Positions 46,505-54,397 of a stretch of 64,000 bases of DNA are shown here, piece after piece. Position 1 is the stretch's first letter. Each line of letters opens with the position of its first letter. A program made the position numbers and the translations under genes. Source of the DNA: Lachnospiraceae bacterium AC2031. Lineage in GTDB: Bacteria; Bacillota; Clostridia; Lachnospirales; Lachnospiraceae. The stretch lies in the NCBI GenBank assembly GCA_000687975.1, contig JIAB01000001.1, forward strand, positions 1,364,001-1,428,000, written 5' to 3'. Below the pieces are notes generated by a model that saw nothing but the letters and a program-made list of their open reading frames with translations, made no database searches and was not told where the DNA came from.

Positions 46505-46553
46505 GTGCATATGGGGACAGACCTCCGTGCAGTGGGGTCTGTCCCCACTGCAC
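46505..46553. repeat. R1 repeat, two-unit copy behind a stop codon
   Basis: In mRNA sense GTGCAGTGGGG...CCCCACTGCAC is followed by GGAGG and a second half ending CCCCATATGCAC. It starts one base after the TAA of the beta-propeller gene. The first unit makes a perfect 11-base stem but has no T-run. Confidence 0.85.
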
Positions 46554-46554
46554 A

Positions 46555-48492
46555 TTATATGGATGTGTCGACTAGTTCGTAATTCTCGGTATCAAAGGAT
46601 TCAACTCCATTGTGGGAATCAACTATATAAATATAGTCGCCAATCACGATTCCTCGTGCATTCCTTAATTCAGTAGGACTTGCATTTTTACCCAGGTCAT
46701 AATTAAACTTAATCGAGAACCCCTGCTCCTCGTCATAGTCCATAACAAGATAGGAGAAACTATAATCCGACAGCTTGACTGATTCAGCAAGTGCTGGTCC
46801 TTCATCTTGTATCAGTGCACCATTATCATTTGTCTCTGTGTTATCTTCTGGTGTGTACCAATCAGCTGAACTCATATCAACTCCAGCTTCTGAGTAATAT
46901 AAAACACCATTACTAATTGTTGCACCCATTCCAAATGTACCATCAGCAGGATTATACATAAAAGAGTTCCTGTCTGATAACACATTTATACTCTGGCATG
47001 CCCTGAAGTTACAGGTTGCCTCTTCCTTTATATCAAAAGGATCCGTTATATCAAACATAGAGAACTTAACACAGTTCATTCTACCAGTATCCTCATCAGT
47101 ATCATATCCAATACCGAGAAGTTTATTCTCACCATAAGGATGCAGATATCCCGAAAAACCTGGCAGTTTCATATAGTCGGTTATCTCTGGATTCTCTGGA
47201 TCAGAAAGATCAACTGCAAAGAGTGGATCGTAGAAATAATCCTGAACTCTATAGGTTACAAAGTATGCAATGTCTCCCATGAATCTTGCCGACCTTATTG
47301 TTTCCTGAGGAGCAAGTTCTTTTATCGTGCTGACTTTTTCCAAGTTTTTATCAAACACATAGAGAGCATTACGTCTCTCATTTTGATCATTCATGTAGGA
47401 AGTAACAAGTCTGAGATTTCCCTCATATTCATCGATACTGTAATCGTTTAGCAAGTTACCAGGAAATGTTCCTTCACAAGCAAATTTCAGATCTCCAGCA
47501 TACATTGCAATCTTCACAAGAGTTGTATCGTTGCTGTTTTTCCACCCCCATACTGTATCATAGATAGCATTTTCACTAACATACGGAACTGTAGATCCAC
47601 CAAAGATTGCTTTCTTATCAACAACCGCCTGATTCTCAGCATTTATTGATGATATAACCAGAAAGTCACAACGAGTATCATCATAAACAACCAGATCATC
47701 AGGACGAAGAATCTCTCCATCTACCGCAGGAATATAAGTACCTATTTTTTTCTGCTTTATAATATCAGGTTCGTTTCTAAACCAGGAAAATGTATATATA
47801 ACACCATCCATTATTCGAGATGAGCAATAATCACCACTTTGATATATTGTCTTTTCAACCACAGGATTTGACTTATCACTAACATCAATAAAGGTAATAA
47901 ATGTCTCGCTATACGGATTATATCCATAGATAAACTCATCATTATATTGACCATAGTCACCAGTTGGAGTATTATAAGTACCCATCATTATAATCTTATC
48001 TCCATAAATATAGAGATCTTTAAAATAATAATAGTCTTCCAGGATTTTCTCCTCAAAGAGCTTTTCGATTTCTCCGTCCTTAACTCTGTAAGCGAAAAGA
48101 ACTCGGCCCTCTTTATTTGTACGATAGATATACTCCCCATCCGTTTTTACCACATCAGGTTCCATTACACCCTCTGTACGGACATTTGTATCAGTATATG
48201 AAGGCGCACTATCAGCCGCCACCTCAGAAGAATCCGTAGTTTCAGCTTCGTACACTATCTGAGACTGTTCATAAAGATAGTCCTCGTACTCTTCTATATT
48301 TTTATAGATTTTTTTATAGATTTCATTAGTATATGAAACCTCAGCTTTGTTCTTTCTTCCAGGTCCATTTCCGCTATTATCTTTATTCCCATATTCATGT
48401 AAGTATGCCACGTAAGGAATTAAAAAGAACAGAAGTACTGCCACACCTAGCGCTATTGGTAAGACTATCTTTTTCTTATTACCCTTCTCCAT
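46555..48492 (-). CDS. Membrane-anchored C-terminal beta-propeller protein
   Basis: A 645-residue protein with one transmembrane helix (9-30) and a large external domain. The sequence YTDTNVRTEGVMEPDVVKTDGEYIY marks the secreted beta-propeller family distantly related to WD40 proteins. Repeated blades are seen as ITFIDVSDKSNPVVEKTI, LFAVDLSDPENPEITDYM and FSMFDITDPFDIKEEA. Its role is unknown; propellers usually bind proteins or glycans. AGGGG precedes the ATG by eight bases. Confidence 0.9.
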   Translation of the reverse strand: MEKGNKKKIVLPIALGVAVLLFFLIPYVAYLHEYGNKDNSGNGPGRKNKAEVSYTNEIYKKIYKNIEEYEDYLYEQSQIVYEAETTDSSEVAADSAPSYTDTNVRTEGVMEPDVVKTDGEYIYRTNKEGRVLFAYRVKDGEIEKLFEEKILEDYYYFKDLYIYGDKIIMMGTYNTPTGDYGQYNDEFIYGYNPYSETFITFIDVSDKSNPVVEKTIYQSGDYCSSRIMDGVIYTFSWFRNEPDIIKQKKIGTYIPAVDGEILRPDDLVVYDDTRCDFLVISSINAENQAVVDKKAIFGGSTVPYVSENAIYDTVWGWKNSNDTTLVKIAMYAGDLKFACEGTFPGNLLNDYSIDEYEGNLRLVTSYMNDQNERRNALYVFDKNLEKVSTIKELAPQETIRSARFMGDIAYFVTYRVQDYFYDPLFAVDLSDPENPEITDYMKLPGFSGYLHPYGENKLLGIGYDTDEDTGRMNCVKFSMFDITDPFDIKEEATCNFRACQSINVLSDRNSFMYNPADGTFGMGATISNGVLYYSEAGVDMSSADWYTPEDNTETNDNGALIQDEGPALAESVKLSDYSFSYLVMDYDEEQGFSIKFNYDLGKNASPTELRNARGIVIGDYIYIVDSHNGVESFDTENYELVDTSI

Positions 48493-48586
48493 ACATATAA
48501 CCCCTTCTAATAGTCATAGTTATACATATATAGTGTCATAAAGCCGCACAACTGTTGCAAACCTGCCCCACTGGCATGTTTCGAAA

Positions 48587-49897
48587 TTAGCGTTCCATTT
48601 TCCAGATTTCTGCGGAGTATGGTGCCAGTTCTGAGCCGCCACCGAAGTCGTGAAGCGTTCCGGTAATTAATTCATCGGCCTGCCCACAGCCTGCATCAAA
48701 GTGTGCAGTAAATGGCTGGTCTGATGCATTGATTGCAACAAGTATTCTTTCATTTGCTGATTTACGTTCGAAGATACACTGGTGGTTTGTAAGTACCACG
48801 CTTCTAAAGGAGCCATAGTTCAATGCCTCACTGTTCTTCTTTATCTCTGCCAGTTTTGCGATAAGATCTGTCAGTTCATTCCACTCTGGCTTTTCGAAGC
48901 TGACACGAAGTGCAGGGTCTCCCTCTTCCTTACGTGCCTCGGTGCCCCATTCACTTCCATAGTAAACGCAAGGGAAACCTGGCATTCCAAAGGCCAGTGT
49001 GTAAATAAGTGGCAAATGATTCTTGTTATTAAGATTACTTGCGATACGAGTTACATCATGGTTATCCACGAAGCTCATCAGATGCATATTCTTATAACGG
49101 CACCAGTCCTCGGGACCAAACTGCTGCATAAGTGAATGAATAATCTCAAACATATTCATGCAGTTAAAGCTGGAGAAAAGTCCCTTGTAGCATGCATAAT
49201 TAGTACAGCTATCCAGCATTCCAGGACCAACAAACTGGGCATAGTCGCCGTGAAGGAGTTCTCCCAAAAGAAGGAACTCTGGCTTTAGTCCGTTGGTATA
49301 CTCTTTCAGATTATGGATGAAGCCCTTATCCAGACAGTAAGCCACGTCCAGACGAAGTCCATCAATATCAAAGTAGTCCACCCAATACTTAACTTTATCA
49401 AAGATATGATCAACTACTGCAGGGTTTTGAAGGTTCAGCTTCACCAAGTCGTAGTTGCCTTCCCAGCCCTCATACCAGAATCCATCATTATAAGCGGAGT
49501 TACCGTCAAATGATATATGAAACCAGTCTTTATAAGGAGAGTCCCATTTCTTTTCCTGAACATCCCGGAATGCCCAGAAGCCACGGCCCACATGATTGAA
49601 GACTCCATCAAGTACAACCTTGATTCCTGCTTTGTGGAGTTTATCTACCACCTTCTTGAAATCTTCGTTAGTTCCAAGACGTTTATCGATAAGACCATAG
49701 TCACGGGTGTTATAGCCGTGAGTGTCCGATTCGAAAACTGGAGAAAAGTAGATAGCATTTGCCCCAAGCTTACTTATGTGAGGGATCCAGTCGATCACTT
49801 TAAGTATTCTTGATTTCTCAATACCGTCATTTTCGTATGGTGCTCCACAGAATCCCAGTGGGTAGATCTGATAGAACACTGATTCTTCATACCACAT
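48587..49897 (-). CDS. GH13 alpha-amylase-family glycosidase
   Basis: A 436-residue cytoplasmic enzyme (no signal peptide) acting on alpha-glucans or maltodextrins. The conserved regions are DGVFNHVGR, GLRLDVAYC (nucleophile Asp), LLGELLHGD (acid Glu) and FVDNHDVTRIAS. It lacks the N-terminal domain of cyclomaltodextrinases, so it may be a maltogenic or intracellular alpha-amylase. GGAGGG lies seven bases before the ATG. A long hairpin separates it from the lysozyme gene. Confidence 0.93.
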   Translation of the reverse strand: MWYEESVFYQIYPLGFCGAPYENDGIEKSRILKVIDWIPHISKLGANAIYFSPVFESDTHGYNTRDYGLIDKRLGTNEDFKKVVDKLHKAGIKVVLDGVFNHVGRGFWAFRDVQEKKWDSPYKDWFHISFDGNSAYNDGFWYEGWEGNYDLVKLNLQNPAVVDHIFDKVKYWVDYFDIDGLRLDVAYCLDKGFIHNLKEYTNGLKPEFLLLGELLHGDYAQFVGPGMLDSCTNYACYKGLFSSFNCMNMFEIIHSLMQQFGPEDWCRYKNMHLMSFVDNHDVTRIASNLNNKNHLPLIYTLAFGMPGFPCVYYGSEWGTEARKEEGDPALRVSFEKPEWNELTDLIAKLAEIKKNSEALNYGSFRSVVLTNHQCIFERKSANERILVAINASDQPFTAHFDAGCGQADELITGTLHDFGGGSELAPYSAEIWKMER

Positions 49898-49917
49898 AAA
49901 ATATCCCTCCTATAATT

Positions 49918-49999
49918 AATGAGTCACCTTGCACGTCCGACGTAACTGCTGACTCAAAAATGAGTCACCAGTTACGTCGGACGTGCAAGGTGACTCATT
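49918..49999. repeat. Perfect 31-base inverted repeat, R3-type, with nested terminator
   Basis: The arms 49918-49948 and 49969-49999 are perfect reverse complements around a 20-base loop, which itself contains TGACTCA-AAAA-TGAGTCA. Read from the lysozyme side, AAAATGAGTCACC can instead pair with the GGTGACTCATTTTT in the middle to give a terminator with a T-run. Two folds therefore compete. It lies between GH25 and GH13. Confidence 0.9.
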
Positions 50000-50011
50000 T
50001 TACTTACTTAA

Positions 50012-51055
50012 TTATCTCATCCAAACGTCCAGATCGACGTAGTTTGCTATTCCATCCACGTATCCATAACGAGAGTACTGATAGCCCTCTGTATGATACG
50101 GAAAGTCTGTTGTATCGTATGACGCAAGCCAGAACTCATAGTCACCTATAGGATCAATCTCCAAGTAGCGAAGATACTGATCCCTGCTTCCATAGATCAT
50201 TGGTGCATAGCCCGCATCCTTTACAGTTTCGCAAAATCCAGTTACTACTGCAGTTCTATCCTCAACAGATATGTTATTAGAACGCGCACTTTCATCCTCT
50301 GCAATATACTCTGAGTCGATGACAATAGGCTGAGTTATGTTGTAGCCTGAAATCATATTGAGGCAGAAGTTCGCCTCCTCGATTCCCTCCTCGCGGTTAA
50401 TCGCCGAAGAGAAGAAGTAAACACCAACCTCAAGACCTGCGGCAAGAGCTCCCTCGATATTTGCGGTAGCTAAACTATCACTCTTTATCTCGCCTGTTCC
50501 GTAGCCACGGTATCCAACACGGATGATGGCAATCTCAACGCCAGAAGCTTTTACTTTCTCCCAGTCAATATTTCCCTGGAACTCTGACACGTCGATACCC
50601 ACGCGGCCCTTATCTTCGCCATCTTTAAAATAGCTGTAATAAAGTCCGCCACTGTTTACGTAGAAATCGTTATCCCAGTCGAAGTCATTACGCGATACAT
50701 TTGGACTGATCTTGTAGTACTCACAATCAGGGTACTCACCAAAAAGGATATAAGCCTTATGAAGATATCTGATGTAGTTATCCTCGATCATAGACTTAAG
50801 GTCCGGAAATTCTCCAAGGCCTTCAATATCCTTATTAACGTCAAATGTCATCTGAGGATCCAGCGCTCCCGAAAAGTCCACTGGCTCGCCCTTCTGACGA
50901 TTATCAAAGACTATTATTACTACAAAGAGAACAACAGCTAATATTATAAGTCCAAGAAAGATCCTATGTGCGATCAGCTGTTTACGGTAGCTCGCCACCT
51001 TTTTTCTTAATACTTCGTTATTTCTTGTTTGTGTTTCGTTTTCAAATTCCTGCAA
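50012..51055 (-). CDS. Membrane-anchored GH25 lysozyme
   Basis: A 347-residue muramidase. A charged start and one transmembrane helix (about 33-52) are followed by a linker and, from residue 150, the GH25 barrel: VGIDVSEFQGNIDWEKVK, AIIRVGYRGYGTGEI, VYFFSSA, PIVIDSEYI (catalytic acidic pair) and EFWLASYDT. It should cut the MurNAc-GlcNAc bond outside the cell. The apparent start is TTG at 51055, with AAGGAA ten bases upstream; no ATG is available before the helix, so this start is only fairly sure. Confidence 0.9.
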   Translation of the reverse strand: MQEFENETQTRNNEVLRKKVASYRKQLIAHRIFLGLIILAVVLFVVIIVFDNRQKGEPVDFSGALDPQMTFDVNKDIEGLGEFPDLKSMIEDNYIRYLHKAYILFGEYPDCEYYKISPNVSRNDFDWDNDFYVNSGGLYYSYFKDGEDKGRVGIDVSEFQGNIDWEKVKASGVEIAIIRVGYRGYGTGEIKSDSLATANIEGALAAGLEVGVYFFSSAINREEGIEEANFCLNMISGYNITQPIVIDSEYIAEDESARSNNISVEDRTAVVTGFCETVKDAGYAPMIYGSRDQYLRYLEIDPIGDYEFWLASYDTTDFPYHTEGYQYSRYGYVDGIANYVDLDVWMR

Positions 51056-51095
51056 TATTCTATGTTTCCTTAAATCTTTTTGTAACTAGCATAAC

Positions 51096-53240
51096 CTACG
51101 CTGTCTTTTTTACTTTACTGCGAGCTGTCATCTGAAGCAGTCGTACTCCAGCAAAAATAATTACAACACTTATAAATGTCAATACTATAGAACCAAGTAT
51201 AGATGATTCTCCTCCAAAAATAAGTGGGAAGTTAGCCTCCACCCAGCCCGGGTTATACATTTCCACCACTGCGATGGCATTATTCAGGCAGTGCATCATC
51301 ATAGCAGGGATGATACTGCCCGTATAATAAACTATCATCGCAAAGCATATACCAAGCATCATAGTAGGGACAAGTCTTATGAGACTTGTATGATATACGC
51401 CGAAAATAAAGGACGACATCACTATGGCAGTCCATTTTCCATATTTGCTTCTAAAGCCTGAAAGGATAAATCCGCGGAACATCATTTCCTCGCAGATAGC
51501 AGGGGTAAATGCAACCACTGCCAGAGCTAACCAGAAGTTGTGTCCTCCCAGAATATCCAGTAGTCCAGCATTTGTATCTTCGAATGCTTGTGGGAAGAAA
51601 TGATACAAAGCAGTGGATACAATATTCTCAAGGAGAAATGCACCAACAAAAAGTAGCACCGATCCCGCAAAGCCTGTTAGTTTTGTGATCTTAAAACTGT
51701 ATGTTTTCTTTAAATTCCTCTTTGTATAGAATGCAAGTATAAGCGGCAGTAAGAGAACTATCAACTGACTTCCAAAGATACCTGCAAGTCCATAGTTCAT
51801 CTGAAGTATAGATCCTACATACAGATAAACGATCATTACAAAGAATACAATAAACCAAGCGTCACCTGTTGTTGGAGTTCCACCAGCCACAATATTGGAG
51901 CGTTTTTCAAAGAGCTGTAGTCCGCCTCTACCCTCATCGAACAGTATACTCTCGCTGTCGTAAATCTTGCTCAGTAACATTATAGCAAGTCCCGCATAGA
52001 TAACATTTGTCAGTAATACTATGGCCGTTGGACCAAGATTAGCCTTGAAAAGAAGCAGGTTCTTTACCAGAAGACAAATGTTAGCAACTGGGATCATAGC
52101 CATGCGGTTGTCCAGCTCGATATTTGGAATGAAACCGATGTAACCAGTCAGCATGACAATAAGAGTCAGCGGCGTAATATAGTTATTCGCCTCTTTATAG
52201 GACTTCGCCAGTGCAGCGATACACATAGTAACCGCGGATATAAACAAGGAAAATGCCATTATGGCGAGAATTGTTACAAGACTCGCTGGAAGGAAGCTGG
52301 CAAAATTAAAGCTCTTCAGATCGAAGCCCAGACTGCTGGCCGCCTCAGACTGAACTAGCTTCACCAGGTAGAAAATCATAAAGCCCATAGAGATAACATT
52401 TAGCAGGGCTGAAATAATTCCCATTAACGCAACCGTCAGGAACTTAGCCAGGATCATCTCATGATTCCTTATAGGCAAAGTGAGCAAGGTCTCCAGAGTT
52501 CCACGTTCCTTTTCTCCTGCAGTAGTATCGATAGCAGGATACATAGTTCCCATAAGAAGACTTACCACAAGCATGAAAGGAAGGATCATTCCAAGGACGC
52601 TTCCCGCAGACTGCTCATTGCTGGCAATATTTTTTCTCTCTATTCCAAAAGGATGTGTTATAGCTTCAGCATCAAGACCAGCATCCTCAATAGATTTCTT
52701 CATCTCTTTATCCGAAAGATCATCCAGGATTTCCTTTACAATGATCTCTGCATAATTTGAATCAGTGATGGAGGATACGTATCTGGTAATATAAGTGATG
52801 CGTCCATCTTCGTCCTTCTCACAGGACACATAAACATCAGCCGCCTCATCCTGAAGAATACTCTCCACCAGTTTCCTCTTCGTCTCAGTCGAATCATTAG
52901 CTAATTCATAGTCATTATTCTTAAGGAACTTATCAAAATATACTGCCTCAATCTGCTCCTCAGAATCCTTATTCGAAGAATCTTTATCCTTTGATGCCTT
53001 ATCTGTATTATAAATGGCAATCTGTTTCATAAGTGCGCCGCCATCATCCACATCCACAATGACGTCGTACTTTCCATCTTCCATACTGGACTGGATCATA
53101 GTCATAACAGCAAATGACCCGAAGAAGATCAGCGGATATATAAGCAGCGGAACCAGCACCAGCATGATGATGGCCTTACGATCACGAAACACATCCCGGA
53201 GCTCCTTTTTAAGGAGCAGTCTAAGTACTCTACTCCTCAT
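51096..53240 (-). CDS. ABC-2 permease (NatB type) fused to a CPBP intramembrane protease
   Basis: A 714-residue membrane protein. Residues 1-440 form an ABC-2 permease: a TM at 22-47, a long external domain to about 225, then about six helices including TMYPAIDTTAGEKERGTLETL. Residues 500-714 are a CPBP (CAAX-like) protease with all motifs: EE at 584-585 and R589 (EEMMFRG), H617 (FGVYHTS) and H650/N654 (HCLNN). The ATPase is encoded just upstream with an 11-base overlap. NatAB-type systems export sodium or peptides. The protease may clip the exported peptide or a partner. Such fusions occur in Bacillota and archaea but their function is not settled. Confidence 0.9.
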   Translation of the reverse strand: MRSRVLRLLLKKELRDVFRDRKAIIMLVLVPLLIYPLIFFGSFAVMTMIQSSMEDGKYDVIVDVDDGGALMKQIAIYNTDKASKDKDSSNKDSEEQIEAVYFDKFLKNNDYELANDSTETKRKLVESILQDEAADVYVSCEKDEDGRITYITRYVSSITDSNYAEIIVKEILDDLSDKEMKKSIEDAGLDAEAITHPFGIERKNIASNEQSAGSVLGMILPFMLVVSLLMGTMYPAIDTTAGEKERGTLETLLTLPIRNHEMILAKFLTVALMGIISALLNVISMGFMIFYLVKLVQSEAASSLGFDLKSFNFASFLPASLVTILAIMAFSLFISAVTMCIAALAKSYKEANNYITPLTLIVMLTGYIGFIPNIELDNRMAMIPVANICLLVKNLLLFKANLGPTAIVLLTNVIYAGLAIMLLSKIYDSESILFDEGRGGLQLFEKRSNIVAGGTPTTGDAWFIVFFVMIVYLYVGSILQMNYGLAGIFGSQLIVLLLPLILAFYTKRNLKKTYSFKITKLTGFAGSVLLFVGAFLLENIVSTALYHFFPQAFEDTNAGLLDILGGHNFWLALAVVAFTPAICEEMMFRGFILSGFRSKYGKWTAIVMSSFIFGVYHTSLIRLVPTMMLGICFAMIVYYTGSIIPAMMMHCLNNAIAVVEMYNPGWVEANFPLIFGGESSILGSIVLTFISVVIIFAGVRLLQMTARSKVKKTA

Positions 53241-54021
53241 AAGCGATACCCTCCGCCTTTATGATCTCATAAAATGCCCCACGCATATCTGAAGCGCCTG
53301 TGCGCTCCTTCAGCTGGGCAGGGCTATCATTTGTTATTGCCTTGCCGTGATTCAGCATGATAATACGGTCACAGAGATACTCCGCCTCTTCCATATAATG
53401 GGTGGAGTAAATGACAGTCTTACCACGTTCCCTCTCACTCTTCATGAACTCAATGATCGCAGTACTGCTGAGAATATCAAGTCCAAGAGTTGGTTCATCA
53501 AATATATAAATCTCTGGATCATGCACGATACAGCGGGCTATGGAAGCACGCTGAGTCTGGCCAGTAGACAGCTTTTCTACACGGTTATCTATAAACTCAC
53601 CAAGATCAAGAAGCTCAATTACCTTGTCTATCCTTTCAGGAATCTCACTCTCAGGTATTCCATAGACGCCGGCGAACATTTCCATAAGCTCGCGAACAGA
53701 CAGTCTTCCATAAAGCTTGGTATTACCCGACAGATAACCTATATAGCTTTTCATCTTTAGAGGATCTTTTATATGCTCCAATTTTTTTCCAGAAGTTTCT
53801 TCTGAAACCTGTGAGATATAAACTTCTCCCGAGGTAGGCTTTAGCAAACTAGCAAGCATACGAAGAAGAGTAGTCTTGCCCGCACCATTTGGTCCAAGGA
53901 TACCAACTATCTCTCCAGGGCGCACAGTAAGAGAGATACCGTCAACGGCATTGAACTCCTCCTTGCGGCCTTTTTCCTTCGTTCTTATGAAGCTTTTTAC
54001 TAAATCATTCGCTACTAACAT
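53230..54021 (-). CDS. ABC transporter ATPase, NatA type
   Basis: A 263-residue nucleotide-binding subunit: Walker A LGPNGAGKTTLLRML, signature LSTGQTQRASIARCI, Walker B IYIFDEPTLGLD and H-loop YSTHYMEEAEYLC. The signature has T-G-Q instead of S-G-G, common in this subfamily. It starts at an ATG without an upstream ribosome site, nine bases behind a TATAAT, so the mRNA may be leaderless. The stop overlaps the permease start by 11 bases. Confidence 0.94.
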   Translation of the reverse strand: MLVANDLVKSFIRTKEKGRKEEFNAVDGISLTVRPGEIVGILGPNGAGKTTLLRMLASLLKPTSGEVYISQVSEETSGKKLEHIKDPLKMKSYIGYLSGNTKLYGRLSVRELMEMFAGVYGIPESEIPERIDKVIELLDLGEFIDNRVEKLSTGQTQRASIARCIVHDPEIYIFDEPTLGLDILSSTAIIEFMKSERERGKTVIYSTHYMEEAEYLCDRIIMLNHGKAITNDSPAQLKERTGASDMRGAFYEIIKAEGIAYEE

Positions 54022-54030
54022 AGTACATAT

Positions 54031-54059
54031 ATTATACCAAATTTAAGCGATAATTGAAA
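54031..54059 (-). promoter_or_regulatory. Promoter directly before the NatA-like gene
   Basis: TATAAT (54031-54036) lies 17 bases from TTTCAA (54054-54059), a weak -35. Transcription would start within about five bases of the ATG at 54021. Confidence 0.55.
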
Positions 54060-54220
54060 GTTAAGAGACAGCCTTTCTCACCCCTAAAATGGGGAAAGAG
54101 CCTGTCAGACCGCTTACCCCACGTATCGGCCTGACAGACTCTCTCAATGTCAATTTATAAGGGCACACCCAAAATACCTTCCACATATTGCCAGCTGCAC
54201 TGACATTTACCAACTTTTCT
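54060..54220 (-). ncRNA. Candidate structured RNA or leader upstream of NatA-like gene
   Basis: No gene lies in 54022-54397. On the minus strand three stems can form: TGTCA/TGACA closing 54148-54205 with an inner GGCA/TGCC; a 17-pair stem (three G-U pairs) between 54129-54145 and 54094-54110; and a hairpin between 54091-54106 and 54067-54084. The last two share 54094-54106 and exclude each other. GAAAAGTT near the 5' end can pair with AACTTTC near 54055. It has a promoter-like sequence upstream and matches no RNA class I can name, including 6S and T-box. Confidence 0.4.
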
Positions 54221-54226
54221 ATAGGT

Positions 54227-54255
54227 AATATAGCACATTTTCACAAAAATGGAAA
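54227..54255 (-). promoter_or_regulatory. Possible promoter for the structured region
   Basis: TTTCCA (54250-54255) and TATATT (54227-54232) are 17 bases apart on the minus strand, between the acyl-CoA synthetase terminator and the folded region. Confidence 0.4.
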
Positions 54256-54305
54256 GTCTTTTTGTGCAACTCGCACTAAATTTGTGACATTTTCACAAAC
54301 TTTAT

Positions 54306-54340
54306 TTAAAAAGCCCCGCAAAACACTTGCTTTGCGGGGC
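54306..54340 (-). terminator. Terminator behind the acyl-CoA synthetase
   Basis: Ten-base stem GCCCCGCAAA/TTTGCGGGGC (54313-54322 with 54331-54340) with an eight-base loop, followed on the minus strand by TTTTTAAA. Confidence 0.93.
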
Positions 54341-54360
54341 ATAACATTTAAATATGCACA

Positions 54361-54397
54361 ATGAGTCAATTTGGCTCTCTCGCCATTTGACTCATTT
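54361..54397. repeat. R3-type hairpin behind a stop codon
   Basis: ATGAGTCAA and TTGACTCAT arms enclose a TGGC/GCCA inner stem. It starts within a few bases of the acyl-CoA synthetase stop. It has a T-run only on the plus-strand side, so the stronger terminator for the gene is the one at 54306-54340. Confidence 0.65.

Noticed and set aside
48560-48578. Possible degenerate R2 repeat (CTGCCCCACTGGCATG)
   Set aside because: Only the outer CCA.TGG words fit; the GGGGACGG core is missing, so it was not counted.
54060-54220. Assignment as 6S RNA or T-box
   Set aside because: There is no TGGTACCGCG-like box, and the stems do not give the single long rod with central bubble expected of 6S RNA. It was left as an unassigned structure.
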